In this document: positions 45,870 to 55,987 of the stretch, in pieces | Position numbering within the stretch: position 1 is the stretch's first letter | Layout: the number at the start of each line of letters is the position of its first letter | From: Paramoeba atlantica | Taxonomy: Eukaryota; Discosea | NCBI GenBank assembly: GCA_977017575.1 | Contig: CDRNVI010000144.1 | Span: forward strand, 310,001-374,000 | Direction: 5' to 3' | Length of the DNA: 64,000 nt | Program-made: the position numbers and the translations under genes | The notes under the pieces: generated by a model | The model's input: the letters and a program-made list of their open reading frames with translations, nothing else | The model's database searches: none | Told to the model about the DNA's origin: nothing

Positions 45870-47127
45870 TTCTTGGCCTCTGTCACATCTCCACCTCCTC
45901 TCTTTTTGTTTTTTTATGTGCTTGAAAGTACTCAAGTAACACCCCTGAGTGTTTATTCCAAAAAGAGACAGTCAACAAAACAACACAGCCAAACAACAAA
46001 AAACCATACTCAAATCCAAAAACAAAAACCAAAAATCCAAAACAGACAAAAAGAATGGGAAGAAAATAGAAACAAAGAGAACAAGGAAGGAAGAAATCCA
46101 AACCAGTGCAAGAGATGGAGGAGAGAACAAAGAGAGATCCAAAGCAAGAAGGAACAAAAGCCACACAAAGGAAAGGCAGATGCTCAAAGGCGGGGAGCCA
46201 CACACTATCTTTGATCAGAGGATCTGAAGTCTTTTGTAGAGCTGCTGGATGAAGCCCTTGTGCCTGGAGATGGTTTCCTCAGGGAATTCAACACCACTTA
46301 TGAATAATTCATTGAGTTTCATTCCTTCCAAATTCAAGAGCTTGTAAAACTTCATTTGGATAATAAACTGAGATCTAGCTCTTCATTTAAGTGTCAATCA
46401 GTCCACAAGAGAATCCAATCCTTACCCAAACATTTCTTCTGCTATCGCATGGTACATCATAAATGACACCAAAACTGTTGAAAAAATATCATTCTATTTA
46501 ATCTTAAGGAGAGGACTAACTTACTATCTTCTCATTGAAGGGATCAGGAAAGCCAAAGAATGGCACAGTGCTTTCTAAAAGCAGAACAGAAGGATTCTGG
46601 CAATTGTTTTCTCAATTCAGCACATATGGAAGACATATTTTTCGAGGACACTCACATTGTACAGGTCACTAAAACCATGTTTGCTACAGAACTTGAAGTA
46701 TTTTTCATATTCTGACAATAGTCAAGGACTGTTGGTTCCCTAAGCTTCTCAAGAGCCAATTTCTCTCTCCAAACAGGCGGAGTTTGCTTGCAGAGTGAAA
46801 AACAGATCCAAACAAATTCCAGCCAAAACCAACATACAATTCCACACATTTCTGTGAATGACAGAGTTTCTCTGGAAAATTCAATGACCTTTCCGTCCAA
46901 CAGAAGCCATTCTACCATACAATACCATATCTGCCAAACAAATTTTAAGAATCAGTAAAAATAAACTTCATAATATCATTAGAACCTCGAATGTATCAAA
47001 GCAGAAACCAGATTAGAAAAAATAATTTCTGTAGTGACCTCCAACTTGACAGCAAACCACAGTGACATCTCCTCAAAAAAGAGAAGCACAATCCTGTTGT
47101 TAACCCCAATGTACGAAATAGATCCAA
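45870..47127. other. Duplicated spacer with unrecognised open pieces
   Basis: A-rich DNA and minus-strand pieces shared with 58880-60390. Open frames differ between the copies, which argues against an intact gene. Confidence 0.4.
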
Positions 47128-47644
47128 TCATCTCTCAAAAATGCAACACTTTGCTATCCCCACAATAAACTCTTCCTCCAGGAATTTATTCACATGTTGG
47201 AAATACATTTCCTCTGCACATTTGTCATCAACAGCTGCATAGACAAAATCATCAATGTAAAATACTGAACAAAAATCAACCTCCTCATGGTCCCTCTTGC
47301 GTAGTTCCAATAAAAAAGCATTGTTATCCTTCTCATGACTGAATCTTGAATCCCCAGAGGGGCTTGCAGGCTGTGCAAGTGTGATATGACCAGAGAAAAG
47401 GTCGAGCCAAATACAAGCCAATGTGCTTCAACATTCACCATTTCTCTTCACCCATTGATAGATTGTTGGTGTTACCAAACTCATTAGGTCTGGAATAACA
47501 AATGAGTGAGAAGAGATTTGATACATCAAAAAAAAAGAAGAAAACATCCTGATTACCATTAAAAATGTATTTCTTTTCCTCTGGGGAGAATAAACAAAAC
47601 GATTTTGGTTTTATCCCCAAACACCCAGGTTCGCCAAAGCTCAT
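47128..47644 (-). pseudogene. Ty3/gypsy-like reverse transcriptase fragment, unit C
   Basis: Minus-strand order: GEEKW and a KPKSFCLFSPEEKKYIF stretch, then CIWLDLFSGHITLAQ (like FxxLDLxSGYHQI of gypsy RT). In another frame is PLGIQDSVM, where gypsy has PFGLxNA. Then comes the catalytic-type box FYIDDFVYAAVDDK (YxDD), followed by HVNKFLEEEFIVGIAKCCIF, the usual HxxxVxxxLxxxxxxxxxxKCxF spacing after YxDD. Frames change between blocks, so it is dead. Copia was considered, but the block after YxDD fits gypsy better. Confidence 0.6.
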
Positions 47645-48465
47645 TCTAACATGTTATCAACTACATCAAAGTGTCCATACAAATCGAAGTAGACTCCTTG
47701 AACACCATCACTGTATCACTTTCAACACCCTCTTTTCATCCTTTGTCACTCTCTTCATCTTCTCCAAACACATCCCCTCACAACCCAAACTTTGAAAACA
47801 GTCACCTGGAACCCCAGGTGCTATTCCTACCCCAATCTCCATTCCTTTACACCTTAGTCTCTCCCATGATCACCAAACATTACCAGAGTCATAATTTCGG
47901 TCCATTCCCCATGATAATTCCGATCACTCCAATGATCTTTATATCCATCACCCCACAGTCATAATAATGGTCATGACCACAAACAAAATCACGTTCACAA
48001 TCTCATAACCTTTGTCTCTCTCTCAACCTCATCAACTCTCTTTTGAGTAACTTCCTCTTCTGAAGAAAAATTCTCTTTGGACACTTTCAAAATATTGCCA
48101 CAAGCTCTTAGATCTATCACCACACACGAGCACTGGACCAAAACCTTTATCGGAATGACCCCAGCCAACACAAAACAGAACAAGAAAGCAAACAACAAAG
48201 AAAAGAAGGAAAAAAGGGAAAACACAAAACAAGAGGAGAAGAGGAAGCACACAACAAGAACCAAGCCAAAATGAAACCAGAGAAAACGGCGTGAAAACGA
48301 AAACGTGAAGAAAAACAATGGAAAAGAAAGCACACGAAAGCAAATAAAAAGAGCACTAAAAATCTCGTGATTTTGGCTAAAATCACCAAACCGGCGCACA
48401 GGCTGTCTGTGAAGCTCCTGGCTCATCAGGAAGGCCAAAACCCATGACAAAAGGCATCAGAGAAG
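47645..48465. other. Duplicated spacer, no gene recognised
   Basis: Shared with 60847-61545, with several indels of tens to a hundred bp. Confidence 0.4.
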
Positions 48466-48570
48466 CTCTGGGAAGGCTCAGAGAAGCTCAGGAAAGCTCT
48501 AAAAGTTCAGAGAAACTCAGGGAAGCTCAGAGAAGCTCAGGAAAGCTCTAAAAGCTCTGGAAAGCACCAC
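48466..48570 (+). repeat. AAGCTC minisatellite
   Basis: Tandem variants of gagaagctcaggaaagctct. Copy number differs from the duplicate at 61548-61628. Confidence 0.85.
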
Positions 48571-48989
48571 TAATGTGTTGGAGGCAGGTCTCACTCACTC
48601 CAACACTGTAATAGATCAGAGAGGTATATTTGGTATTGTCACAAAGATAATCAATCACTTCAGTTTGGTCATCTGAATTTCCGATCCTAGCATCCACAAA
48701 TTCATTTTGCATGATCTGACATCTTTAAAGTAAATTAAAACCAGAGGAGAAGAAAGCAAAGAGGCAAGACAAGAAGTGGATGAGGGGGCAAAATGGGGCA
48801 CACAGGAGATGGACAAAAAGCGCACACATCATCAGAAGGAACGCAATATCTCAAAAGATATCCTTGCATCGAAAGACTGAGCACTTTCCGCACATAAAAA
48901 CACTCTCATGCCTCATCATGTATCGCCATGGTCAAATTCATGTAAGCATGGTGTGGAAGACCAGCTTGTAGAATTAATGAGGGGAACAG

Positions 48990-49545
48990 AAAAAATGGAG
49001 AAAGAGAATCAGGACTTGAGAAGGAAATAGAAGAGAGAGACACATATGAGAATGGAAAGGACGAGAAAGTGAAATTTGATTTAGGAGAAATCTTCAATCC
49101 TATCGACAGAACAGAAGAAAACAATTCTCTAACACCAACTTTAGGAAATCCAAGGATCTCAGAGGATGTCATCGAATGAGGTTCAAGGAGATTCCAAAGA
49201 AAGTGACAAAGAAATATGAACCCAAGAGCAGACCAGAGTAATTCGTAATGCCAATCAGCTCAGCTGGCCAGAAGGCTGAAAATTTCCATGTTGATCAGGA
49301 AAGATCAAGATAAACAAGGAGGTTTGGAGTTGACTAACTCTACTTCAAAAGGGGAAGAGACCAAAACCAAGGATAATCAAGGGGATAATGATGCGAGAAG
49401 GAGGCCGGAGAAAGTACTCAAGAAGTATGTAAAGGAACAAGAGGAGTTAGGATTCACAGTGGAAGAGGAGACTTCACCAACAGCGGTATCTCCAGCCTTT
49501 GTTGTACCAAAGAAAGAAAGAGGGAAATGGAGATTAAACAAGAGA
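48990..49545 (+). pseudogene. Plus-strand gypsy-like pol fragment, unit C
   Basis: Open pieces: KVKFDLGEIFNPIDRTEE, LTPTLGNPRIS, then VLKKYVKEQEELGFTVEEET and SPTAVSPAFVVPKKERGKW. The last resembles the start of a Ty3/gypsy RT (SPxVxVxKKDGxWR). Coding-like sequence stops there and turns at once into a homopurine tract. Frameshifts and a deletion are present compared with unit D. Confidence 0.5.
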
Positions 49546-50235
49546 AAAGGAACAAAGAAAAAAAAGAGAAAAGGAAAAAGAAAGAAAAGAGGAAAAAGAA
49601 AAAACAAAGAAAAAGGAGAAAAACAAAGAAAAAACAAAGAATAAAACAAAGAAAAAAGAAGAAAAAAAGAATAAAAAAAGAACTTTGTTTGGTGGGATCT
49701 CAAGTCTCCTTGACTCCCTAACTCCCTGACTCCTCTCTCTCTCTTTCTCTCTCTCTCAGTGAGAATTGGATCATCTTCTGGGACATTCAATTCTTGAGGG
49801 GTCAAATAGCTTAAAAATATCAAAGAAGAAAAAAGAGTTGTTTGAACAAATCAAAAGAACTCTTTAATTTGTTCATAAAACTCCAAAACATCACCACAAA
49901 AATCCCTTCAATTGTTCTGTCTTTCTTGATTTTTGATTATATTGTCATCTAACAGAAAAAGAAAAAAGAAAAGAAAGAAAAATTAGTTTTCCAATTCAAA
50001 AAAAACAAAGAAAAACAAAAAAAAACAAAGAAAAACAAAGAAAAACAAAGAAAAACAAAGAAAAACAAAGAAAAGAAAAAAAACACATCATCACAAAACA
50101 CCCAACAAAATAAAGGTTTTTGATCTTGGGTTGGTGGTGGAAAGAAAAAGAGAACAAAAAAAGAAAAAAAAAGGAAAAAAAAGACAAAAAAAAGAAAAAA
50201 GAAAAAAGAAAAAGAAAAAAAGAAAAAAAGAAAAT
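49546..50235 (+). repeat. Homopurine and A/C-rich spacer
   Basis: AAAGAAAAAC-type repeats (a 10-bp unit near 50008-50070) and CT repeats at 49730-49760. No gene supported. Confidence 0.7.
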
Positions 50236-50237
50236 AT

Positions 50238-50309
50238 ATTTGAACAAGATTCGTGAGTTGTCCTATTTCGGTTGGAAGTGGTCTTGTGAATGAATTCTTA
50301 CTGAAATAC
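50238..50309 (-). pseudogene. LRR exon, 72 nt, donor lost
   Basis: YFSKNSFTRPLPTEIGQL and TNLVQ. Acceptor TTTGTAG is intact; the donor reads AT instead of GT. Copies A and C keep GT. Confidence 0.75.
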
Positions 50310-50652
50310 CTACAAAGATAAAAGAAAGAAAGAAGAAAGAAAGAAGAAAGAAAAAAAGAAGAAAGAAAGAAGAGGGAAAGAACGAAAGAAAGAAGAGGGA
50401 AAGAAAAGAAATAAGAGTTAAAAAGGAAAAAAAGAAAAAGAAAAAGAATAAAAATAAAAAATAAAAAAAGAATAAAAATAATTAAAAAATAATAAAAAAA
50501 TAATAAAAAAATAATAAAAATAATAAAAAATAATAAAAAATAATAAAAAATAATAAAAAATAATAAAAAAATAATAAAAAAAAAATAATAAAATAATAAT
50601 AAAATAATAAAATAATAAAATAAAATAAATAAAAAAAAAAATAATAAAAAAC

Positions 50653-50721
50653 ATCTAAGTCAAATTGGAAAGTTGTCCAAATTCAGTAGGCAAAGTCCCC
50701 GTGAAGTTAGAAACAATGTCT
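50653..50721 (-). pseudogene. LRR exon with TAG stop
   Basis: DIVSNFTGTLPTEFGQL, SNLT, then TAG. One codon shorter than locus A. Confidence 0.75.
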
Positions 50722-50953
50722 CTAATAATATTATGAAAAGGAGAGAGAGAGGAGAGAGAGAGGAGAGAGAGAGGAGAGAGAGAGGAGAGAGAGAGAGAGA
50801 GAAGAAAGAGAGAGAGAGAGAGAAAAGAGAGAGAGAAAAGAAAGAAAGAAAGAAAAGAAAAAAATCATCAGAACAGAATAATTTATTCAAAAAAATAATC
50901 AGAAAAAAAAAGAAAAAAAAAAGAAAAAAAGAAAGAAAAAGAAAAAGAAAAAC

Positions 50954-51025
50954 ATTTGAAGAAGATCAAAGAGTTGTGCAAATTCAACAGGCATTGTCCC
51001 TAAAAAGAAATTCCCTCCCAGTGAT
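50954..51025 (-). CDS. LRR exon, intact 72 nt
   Basis: SLGGNFFLGTMPVEFAQL and FDLLQ. Acceptor TTTTATCAG, donor AT|GTTTTT. Confidence 0.8.
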
Positions 51026-51355
51026 CTGATAAAATCAAAAATAATTTCAATAAAAATGAAAGAAATGAAAAGAAATGAAAGAAAGAAAGAAAATGAAAGA
51101 AAAATGGGAAAGAAAGAAATAAAGAAATAAAGAAAAAAGAAAAAAGATAAAAAAAAGAAAGAAAAAGAAAAAGAAAAAAGAAAAAAAAGAAAAAAAAAAA
51201 GAAAAAAAAAAAGAAAAAAAAAAAGAAAAAGAAAAAGAAAAAGAAAAAAAAACAAAAAAGAAAAAAGAAAAAAAAAGAAAAAAAAGAAAAAAAAAGAAAG
51301 AAAAAAGAAAGAAAAAAGAAAAAAAAAGAAAAAAAAAAGAAAAAGAAAAAATTAC

Positions 51356-51430
51356 AAATCAGTTAAAGAACGAAGTTTTGAAATTTTGTCCAAGATTTTT
51401 TCTCCTTTCAGTTGATTGGCTCCTAAAAAC
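51356..51430 (-). CDS. LRR exon, intact 75 nt
   Basis: FLGANQLKGEKILDKISKL and RSLTD. Acceptor CCAAAAG, donor TT|GTAATT. A 25-residue LRR in the same phase. Confidence 0.75.
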
Positions 51431-51589
51431 CTTTTGGAAAAGAAAGAAAGAAAAGAGAAAAGAAGAGAAGAGAAGAAAAGAAAAGAGAAAAGGAAAGGAA
51501 AGGAAAAGAAAGAAAAGGAAAAGAAAAAGAAAAGAAAGAAAAGAAAGAAAATGATAGAATTATTAAAAGAAAAATAAAAGAAAGAAAGA

Positions 51590-51845
51590 AAAATAATAAA
51601 ATAATAAAATAATAAAATAATAAAATAATAAAGTAAAATAAAATAAAATAAAATAAAATAAAATAAAATAAAATAAAATAAAATAAAATAAAATAAAATA
51701 AAATAAAATAAAATAAAATAAAATAAAATAAAATAAAAAATAAAAAATAAAATAAAAAATAAAAAATAAAAAATAAAAATAAAAATAAAAATAAAAATAA
51801 AAATAAAAAATAAAAATAAAAATAAAAATAAAAAATAAAAAAACA
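51590..51845 (+). repeat. (AAAAT)n microsatellite
   Basis: Pure 5-bp repeats from about 51630 to 51740, then AAAAAT variants. In an LRR intron; much shorter and different at locus A. Confidence 0.9.
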
Positions 51846-51914
51846 TGATTTGGACATGATGAAGATGCAATTTCTGATGGAACAATCCCTCTCAAAGTAT
51901 TGTCAGAAAGATCT
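51845..51914 (-). pseudogene. LRR exon, 70 nt
   Basis: DLSDNTLRGIVPSEI. 2 nt short before the donor AT|GTTTTT. Confidence 0.65.
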
Positions 51915-52129
51915 CTAGAGAGAGAAGAGAGAGAAGAAAGAAAAAGAGAAAAGAAAAAGAAAAAAGAGAGAGAAAAGTTAAAAGAAAAAAGAAAAAGAAA
52001 AAGAAAAAAGAAAGAAAAAGAAAAAAAAAAGAAAAAAAAAAGAAAAAGAAACAAATAAACAAGAGAATTTCGGTTGGGGTCGTCCCACTGAGATAGCCGC
52101 CTTTTTTAACAAAGAATAGAAAGAGAGAG

Positions 52130-52500
52130 AGAAGAGAGAAGAGAGAAGAGAGAAGAGAGAAGAGAGAGAAGAGAGAAGAGAGAAGAGAGAAGAGAGAAGA
52201 GAGAAGAGAGAAGAGAGAAGAGAGAAGAGAGAAGAGAGAAAGAGAAAGCGGAAGAGGAAGAGGAAGGGAAGAGAAAGAGGAAGAGAAAGAGAAAGAGGAG
52301 AGGAGAGAATGAGAAAGAGAAGAAGAAGAAGAGAGAGAAAGAAAAAGAGAAAGAGAAAAGAAAGAGAGAAAAAGGGAAAAAGAAAAAGAAAAAAAAAGAG
52401 AAAAAAGAGAAAAAAAAAAGAGAAAAAAAGGGAAAAAAAAAAGAAAAAAAGAAAAAAAGAAAGAAAAAGAAAGAAAAAGAAAGAAAAAAAAAAAAAAAAA
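52130..52500 (+). repeat. (GAGAGAA)n and homopurine tract
   Basis: 7-bp repeats at 52128-52235, then GAAAAAG-type sequence. Confidence 0.85.
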
Positions 52501-52589
52501 AAGAAAAACCAGCAAAAACAGAGACTCTGCCATGGGGGTTGTCCAAAAGCCTCTCCCAAAAAGCCTCTCCCAAAAAGCCTCTCCCCTGA

Positions 52590-52597
52590 ACCCTGAG

Positions 52598-52645
<48 letters not shown>

Positions 52646-52660
52646 CTCTCTGAGTCTCTC
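52590..52660 (+). repeat. (CT)n run
   Basis: ctctctct from 52598 to about 52640. Confidence 0.9.
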
Positions 52661-52690
52661 TGATCCTTTTTCACTTCACAAAAAAAAAAA

Positions 52691-53593
52691 ACATTCAGAC
52701 CCGAAATAGAGGTCCATCATTTCCCGTTTTTTTTTTTTTGGTTTTTTTTCCGTGGGGTTTGTGTTTTTTTTCTCTTTCTCCATTCTTCTCTTTTCTTTTG
52801 GTGTGTTGTGATCTCTTTCTTTCTGTTTTTTTTTTTCACATCCTTTTTCTTTTCTTTCCTTTTACTTTTTTCTTTGTTCTTTCTTTCTTCTTCGACCGTC
52901 ACTCTCTCTTTCCTTGATTTGTTTTTTGTTTTCCGTTTTATGTTTTTCTTTCAGCCCCGCTCCTTTTATTTCAGATTAAAACAAGTTTTTGATTCTGAGA
53001 AAAGAGAGTTGAAACAAAAGAAGAGAGATCACAAAGAAATTCTTTTCGACACACCTTTGTCCAAAAACAAAATTGAGGTTTTTTCTTTTCTCTTCTTCTT
53101 TTCTCTTCTTTTCCTCTCTCTCTTCTTTCTTTTCTTTTCTCTTCTCTTTTCTCTTCTTCTTTCTTTTTCCATTTTCTTTTTTGTTGATTTTGAATAATTG
53201 GATTGATAAAAAGGAGAAAAAAAAGAAGAGAAAATGTCTTCGGTCATACCCAGTTGAAAGCACCCGATCCCATCAGAACTCGGAAGTTAAGCAGCTGTGG
53301 GCTCGGTTAGTAGAATGGTGGGTGACCACATTCGAATCCCGAGTGCTGAAGACCTTCTCTTTTTCTCTTTTTCTTTCTTTTTCTTTCTTTTTCTTTCCCT
53401 TTTTTTCTTTTTTTTCTTTGAGTTTTCTTTTTGTTGAAAAACAGGTCCGAGGAAAACACAAATTTGATTCTGGTTCAGTCTTTTTCTTGTTGTTCTATTC
53501 ACAGATTGTGGTGTGCCTCCAACAAATATTCGAGAGAAAATATTTAAAATAAGGAGGGTGTGTTTTGTTATTTTTGGTTCCCTCTCTTCTTGA
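52691..53593 (+). CDS. Plus-strand spliced gene, copy B (5S gene in its intron)
   Basis: Exons proposed from splice signals and frame continuity: one ending at 52725 (TRNRGPSFP|gt), 52955-53077 (41 codons, PRSFYFRLKQVFDSEKRELK to PLSKNKIE, between tttctttcag and GAG|gtttttt), and 53445-53472 (VRGKHKFDS). Then either a 32-nt intron to 53505-53593 (DCGVPPTNIREKIFKIRR, stop TGA at 53591) or read-through to a stop near 53552. Codon phases agree throughout. Introns are pyrimidine-rich on this strand. The 53078-53444 intron contains the entire 5S rRNA gene. The first exon may start further upstream. No known domain; the translation is basic. The duplicate in locus A carries a CpG-type stop and frameshifts. 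Confidence 0.45.
53236..53353 (+). rRNA. 5S ribosomal RNA, copy B
   Basis: Identical to 13863-13980. GTCTTC and GAAGAC ends pair; an internal Pol III control region and a T-rich terminator follow. The surrounding intron-like sequence has diverged by indels, so the 5S itself is under selection or conversion. Confidence 0.97.
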
Positions 53594-53664
53594 TCATTTC
53601 CCCCCAAAAGATGTCCCACAAAAAAAGCAAAAAAGAGTTTTGAAGGCATAGAATTATTATTATG

Positions 53665-53708
53665 ACTCTCTGAGTTACGAATTTTCACAAATTAGCAACT
53701 CAGAGAGT
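53665..53708. other. Conserved hairpin between the convergent genes (copy B)
   Basis: ACTCTCTGAGTT (53665-53676) and AACTCAGAGAGT (53697-53708) make a perfect 12-bp stem. Same position relative to the PB1 gene as in locus A. Confidence 0.55.
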
Positions 53709-53965
53709 ATTACAAGAAGATATCCCTCCACAGTGGCCAACATCCCCTTTCATCTAAATTATGATTTTTAAGGAAGAAAAAGTAAGAGTTATTGGGAGAC
53801 TAAACAGAGAAAAGAAGGAAAAAAGGGAGAGTGTGTGTGTTGTTTGTTGTTTGACAAGATGCACCCCAACAATGTGAGAGAAAAGAATAAATAAATAAAC
53901 CAAAAAAGTGGGATATTCAAAAAGAGAGATTTTATTTTGAAAGGATGATTTTGAAAATCTCCTTT

Positions 53966-54943
53966 CTATTTCCATCTTTTTTCCTTTGGGGGAGAATAAT
54001 TCTTTTTGGAAGAACCATGAGAGTAATGGGAATGTTTACAACGACCATCTTTTCCTTTTCTCTTATTCACAAAAAACCTCTCATCCTTCTGTTCTTCTGA
54101 TTGTTCTTCCACTTCAGTCAGGGCCAACCTCTCCGTGATTTCTTCCAAACGTTTCTTGAGAATAATTTCTGTTTCCATCATCTTTTTTGACTTCTTTTCT
54201 TTCACTTCAAGATTACAAAGTCTTCTTTCGATGTTCCGTTGTTGATTCTGAAGTTTTCTCAATTGTCCAAACGATCTTGGTTTACCACAATCTTCTTTTT
54301 CCTCTTCCTCTTCCTCTTCCTCTTCTTCCTCAGACAATTGGATTTCTTCGATCCCCTCTTCCTCTCGTTTGTTGTCAACAATGTCGTCCTCTTGACTTTT
54401 CAAATCAACAAGATTCTCTTGAACTTGGGTTTTGTTTTCAGTCAACTGTTCCTTTCTTCGTTGAAGAGCCACAATCTTTTCTTCAAGAACATCAATCTGA
54501 TCTGCCAGTTTCTCATCACGTTTACTGAGCATTTCAATCTTCTTCTCTCTCTTCTGTTGTTCCTTGAGTCTTTTCTGAGGGTTCTCAGAAATCTCATCCC
54601 CCACTTTCTCTTCGTCATCATCCACTCGATTTTCGACCTCTTGGATTTCATTTTCGATTTCTTCTTTGACTTGACTCTCCACCACTCTTGTTGTCTTGTT
54701 CTTTTTTGGGAGAACAAACAAAGCGTCTTCCAAGTCTCGATCACGTTTCACAAAGACGACATCACACTCATCATCAAGATAGAACACTCGAACCGCAGTT
54801 GAAGTTCCGTACACATCCTGGATCTTCCTTCGCAGACTTTGAAAATCTTGAGCTTGAATAGAACACACTTCTCCGTTCTCAGTGTTTCGAACTTCCCACT
54901 CTCCTTCTCCTTCGACAATCGACATCAACTGAACTCTCATCAT
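53966..54943 (-). CDS. PB1-domain coiled-coil protein, paralogue C (325 aa)
   Basis: Start MMRVQLMSIVEGEGEWEV. The PB1 region has SLRRKIQDVYGTSTAVRVF and DDECDVVFVKRDRDLEDALF. The middle resembles paralogue B (ENEIQEVENRVDDDEEKVGD), while the C-terminal 100 residues resemble paralogue A (LALTEVEEQSEEQKDERF, HSHYSHGSSKKN). It is thus a mosaic of the two, suggesting gene conversion or unequal crossing-over. Convergent to the plus-strand gene and 5S RNA. The upstream conserved block (54944-55010) with GGTTTTG...GAAACAG is present. Confidence 0.85.
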   Translation of the reverse strand: MMRVQLMSIVEGEGEWEVRNTENGEVCSIQAQDFQSLRRKIQDVYGTSTAVRVFYLDDECDVVFVKRDRDLEDALFVLPKKNKTTRVVESQVKEEIENEIQEVENRVDDDEEKVGDEISENPQKRLKEQQKREKKIEMLSKRDEKLADQIDVLEEKIVALQRRKEQLTENKTQVQENLVDLKSQEDDIVDNKREEEGIEEIQLSEEEEEEEEEEEKEDCGKPRSFGQLRKLQNQQRNIERRLCNLEVKEKKSKKMMETEIILKKRLEEITERLALTEVEEQSEEQKDERFFVNKRKGKDGRCKHSHYSHGSSKKNYSPPKEKRWK

Positions 54944-55076
54944 TGTGTTGTTGTTGTTTTTTCTGTTTCAAGTTATCCAGAAAAAAGAAATGTTTTGAAT
55001 TAAAAACAAAACCTGCCTGAGGGGTGGGGTGGTTGATTGTGTTTGTTGTCGTTCATGAGGGAATGAGAGGGGGATG

Positions 55077-55210
55077 TGGCGAGAAGGAACACCAATCACA
55101 CAAACAAACAAAAAAGAAATCACCGAAAGAACAACCAACACACCGAAAAAAGAACAACAAAAAAAAAAGAGAACCCACCGGGTTCGATTCTGGGTGGGTT
55201 TTTTTTTTCA
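55077..55210 (+). promoter_or_regulatory. Possible Pol III promoter elements upstream of PB1 paralogue C
   Basis: An A-box-like TGGCGAGAAGG (about 55077) and a B-box-like GGTTCGATTCT (about 55172) are followed by T10. The B box sits in a hairpin, AACCCACC...GGTGGGTT. Related motifs exist at the same place upstream of paralogue A (ggttcaattcc) and, more weakly, B. It could mark a small Pol III RNA divergent from the PB1 gene. Confidence 0.25.
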
Positions 55211-55249
55211 GTGAAACCCAATTTTTTTTTTGTTTTGCGTTTGGAGAGA

Positions 55250-55420
55250 AGAGGAATGAGAAAGAGGAGAGAGAGAGAAGAGAGAGAAGAGAGAAGAGAG
55301 AGAAAGAGAGGAGAGAAGAGAGAGAAGAAAAGAGAGAGAAGAGAGAGAAGAAAGAAGAGAGAGAAGAGAGGAAGAGAGAGAAGAGAGAGAGAAGAGAGAG
55401 AGAAGAGAAGAGAAATGGTC
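55250..55420 (+). repeat. (GAGAGAA)n microsatellite
   Basis: Imperfect GA-rich 7- to 8-bp repeats, at the same position as 42740-42890. Confidence 0.85.
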
Positions 55421-55549
55421 CATACATTCAGGAAGTGGTTGGGAGAAGGGGGGGGGGGGAGGAAGGAAGAGGGGACAGATGAGAAAGAGGTGGTTGTGTG
55501 CGTTCCCCATTAATGTATTTTTGGTCTTCTCTTTTGCTGGTTGTCCTCA

Positions 55550-55786
55550 GAAAAAGTTTTCTCTTCTTCTCTTCTCTCTTTTCTTTCTTTCTCTCTTTTC
55601 TTTCTCTCTTCTCTTCTCTCTTTTCTTTCTCTTTTTCTTTCTCTTTCTTTTTCTCTTTTTCCTTCTCTTTTTCTTTTTCTTTCTTTTTCTTTCTTTTTCT
55701 TTCTTTTTCTTTCTTTTTTTTTCTTTTTTTTTCTTTTTTTTCCCCTTTCTTTCTCTTCCCTCTTTCCTTTTCTTTTTCTTTCTTTT
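55550..55786 (+). repeat. Homopyrimidine tract
   Basis: TTTCTTTCTC repeats matching 43195-43400. Confidence 0.8.
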
Positions 55787-55987
55787 ATTGAATTTTGAGA
55801 CTGGAAAAATGAGAACAATGAGAGAAAAGCACCATTTAAGGAGCGTTGTTCCCTTCAGATAAACAAAGATAATTGAAAAAAAATTCATTCCAACAAGATA
55901 ATTGAAAAAATCAATAAAAAAGAACATAATTGAATCCAAAAATCATTTATATGAAAAAAAAATTCAAAAATCATCACAAAATTACTT

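Larger units (their letters stand above)
43461..50235 (+). repeat. Segmental duplication, unit C
   Basis: Collinear with 57499-63380: candidate gene exons, cttggcctctgtcacatc (about 45873 and 58881), the gypsy-like RT fragment, the agaagctcagg minisatellite and the plus-strand pol fragment. The offset is about 13.0-13.2 kb. Differences: a MITE only in unit C, and a deletion of about 190 bp at about 49290 relative to 62272-62450. Confidence 0.85.
50238..52600 (-). pseudogene. LRR gene locus B
   Basis: This repeats the arrangement of locus A. Minus-strand exons: 51845-51914 (DLSDNTLRGIVPSEI, 2 nt short), 51356-51430 (75 nt, FLGANQLKGEKILDKISKL), 50954-51025 (SLGGNFFLGTMPVEFAQL), 50653-50721 (VSNFTGTLPTEFGQL ending in TAG where locus A has TGG) and 50238-50309 (YFSKNSFTRPLPTEIGQL, with donor GT changed to AT). 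A broken LRR lies at about 52060-52110 (GYLSGTTPTEI). Introns are homopyrimidine on the sense strand with locus-specific microsatellites. The stop, the lost donor and the frame loss point to a pseudogene, yet the damage differs from that in locus A, so the parent was probably intact when duplicated. Confidence 0.75.

Noticed and set aside
47128..47421. Ty1/copia assignment of the YIDD fragment
   Set aside because: The LDLFSG block before it and the HVxxxL...KCxxF block after YIDD follow gypsy spacing; copia RT would show a different linker.
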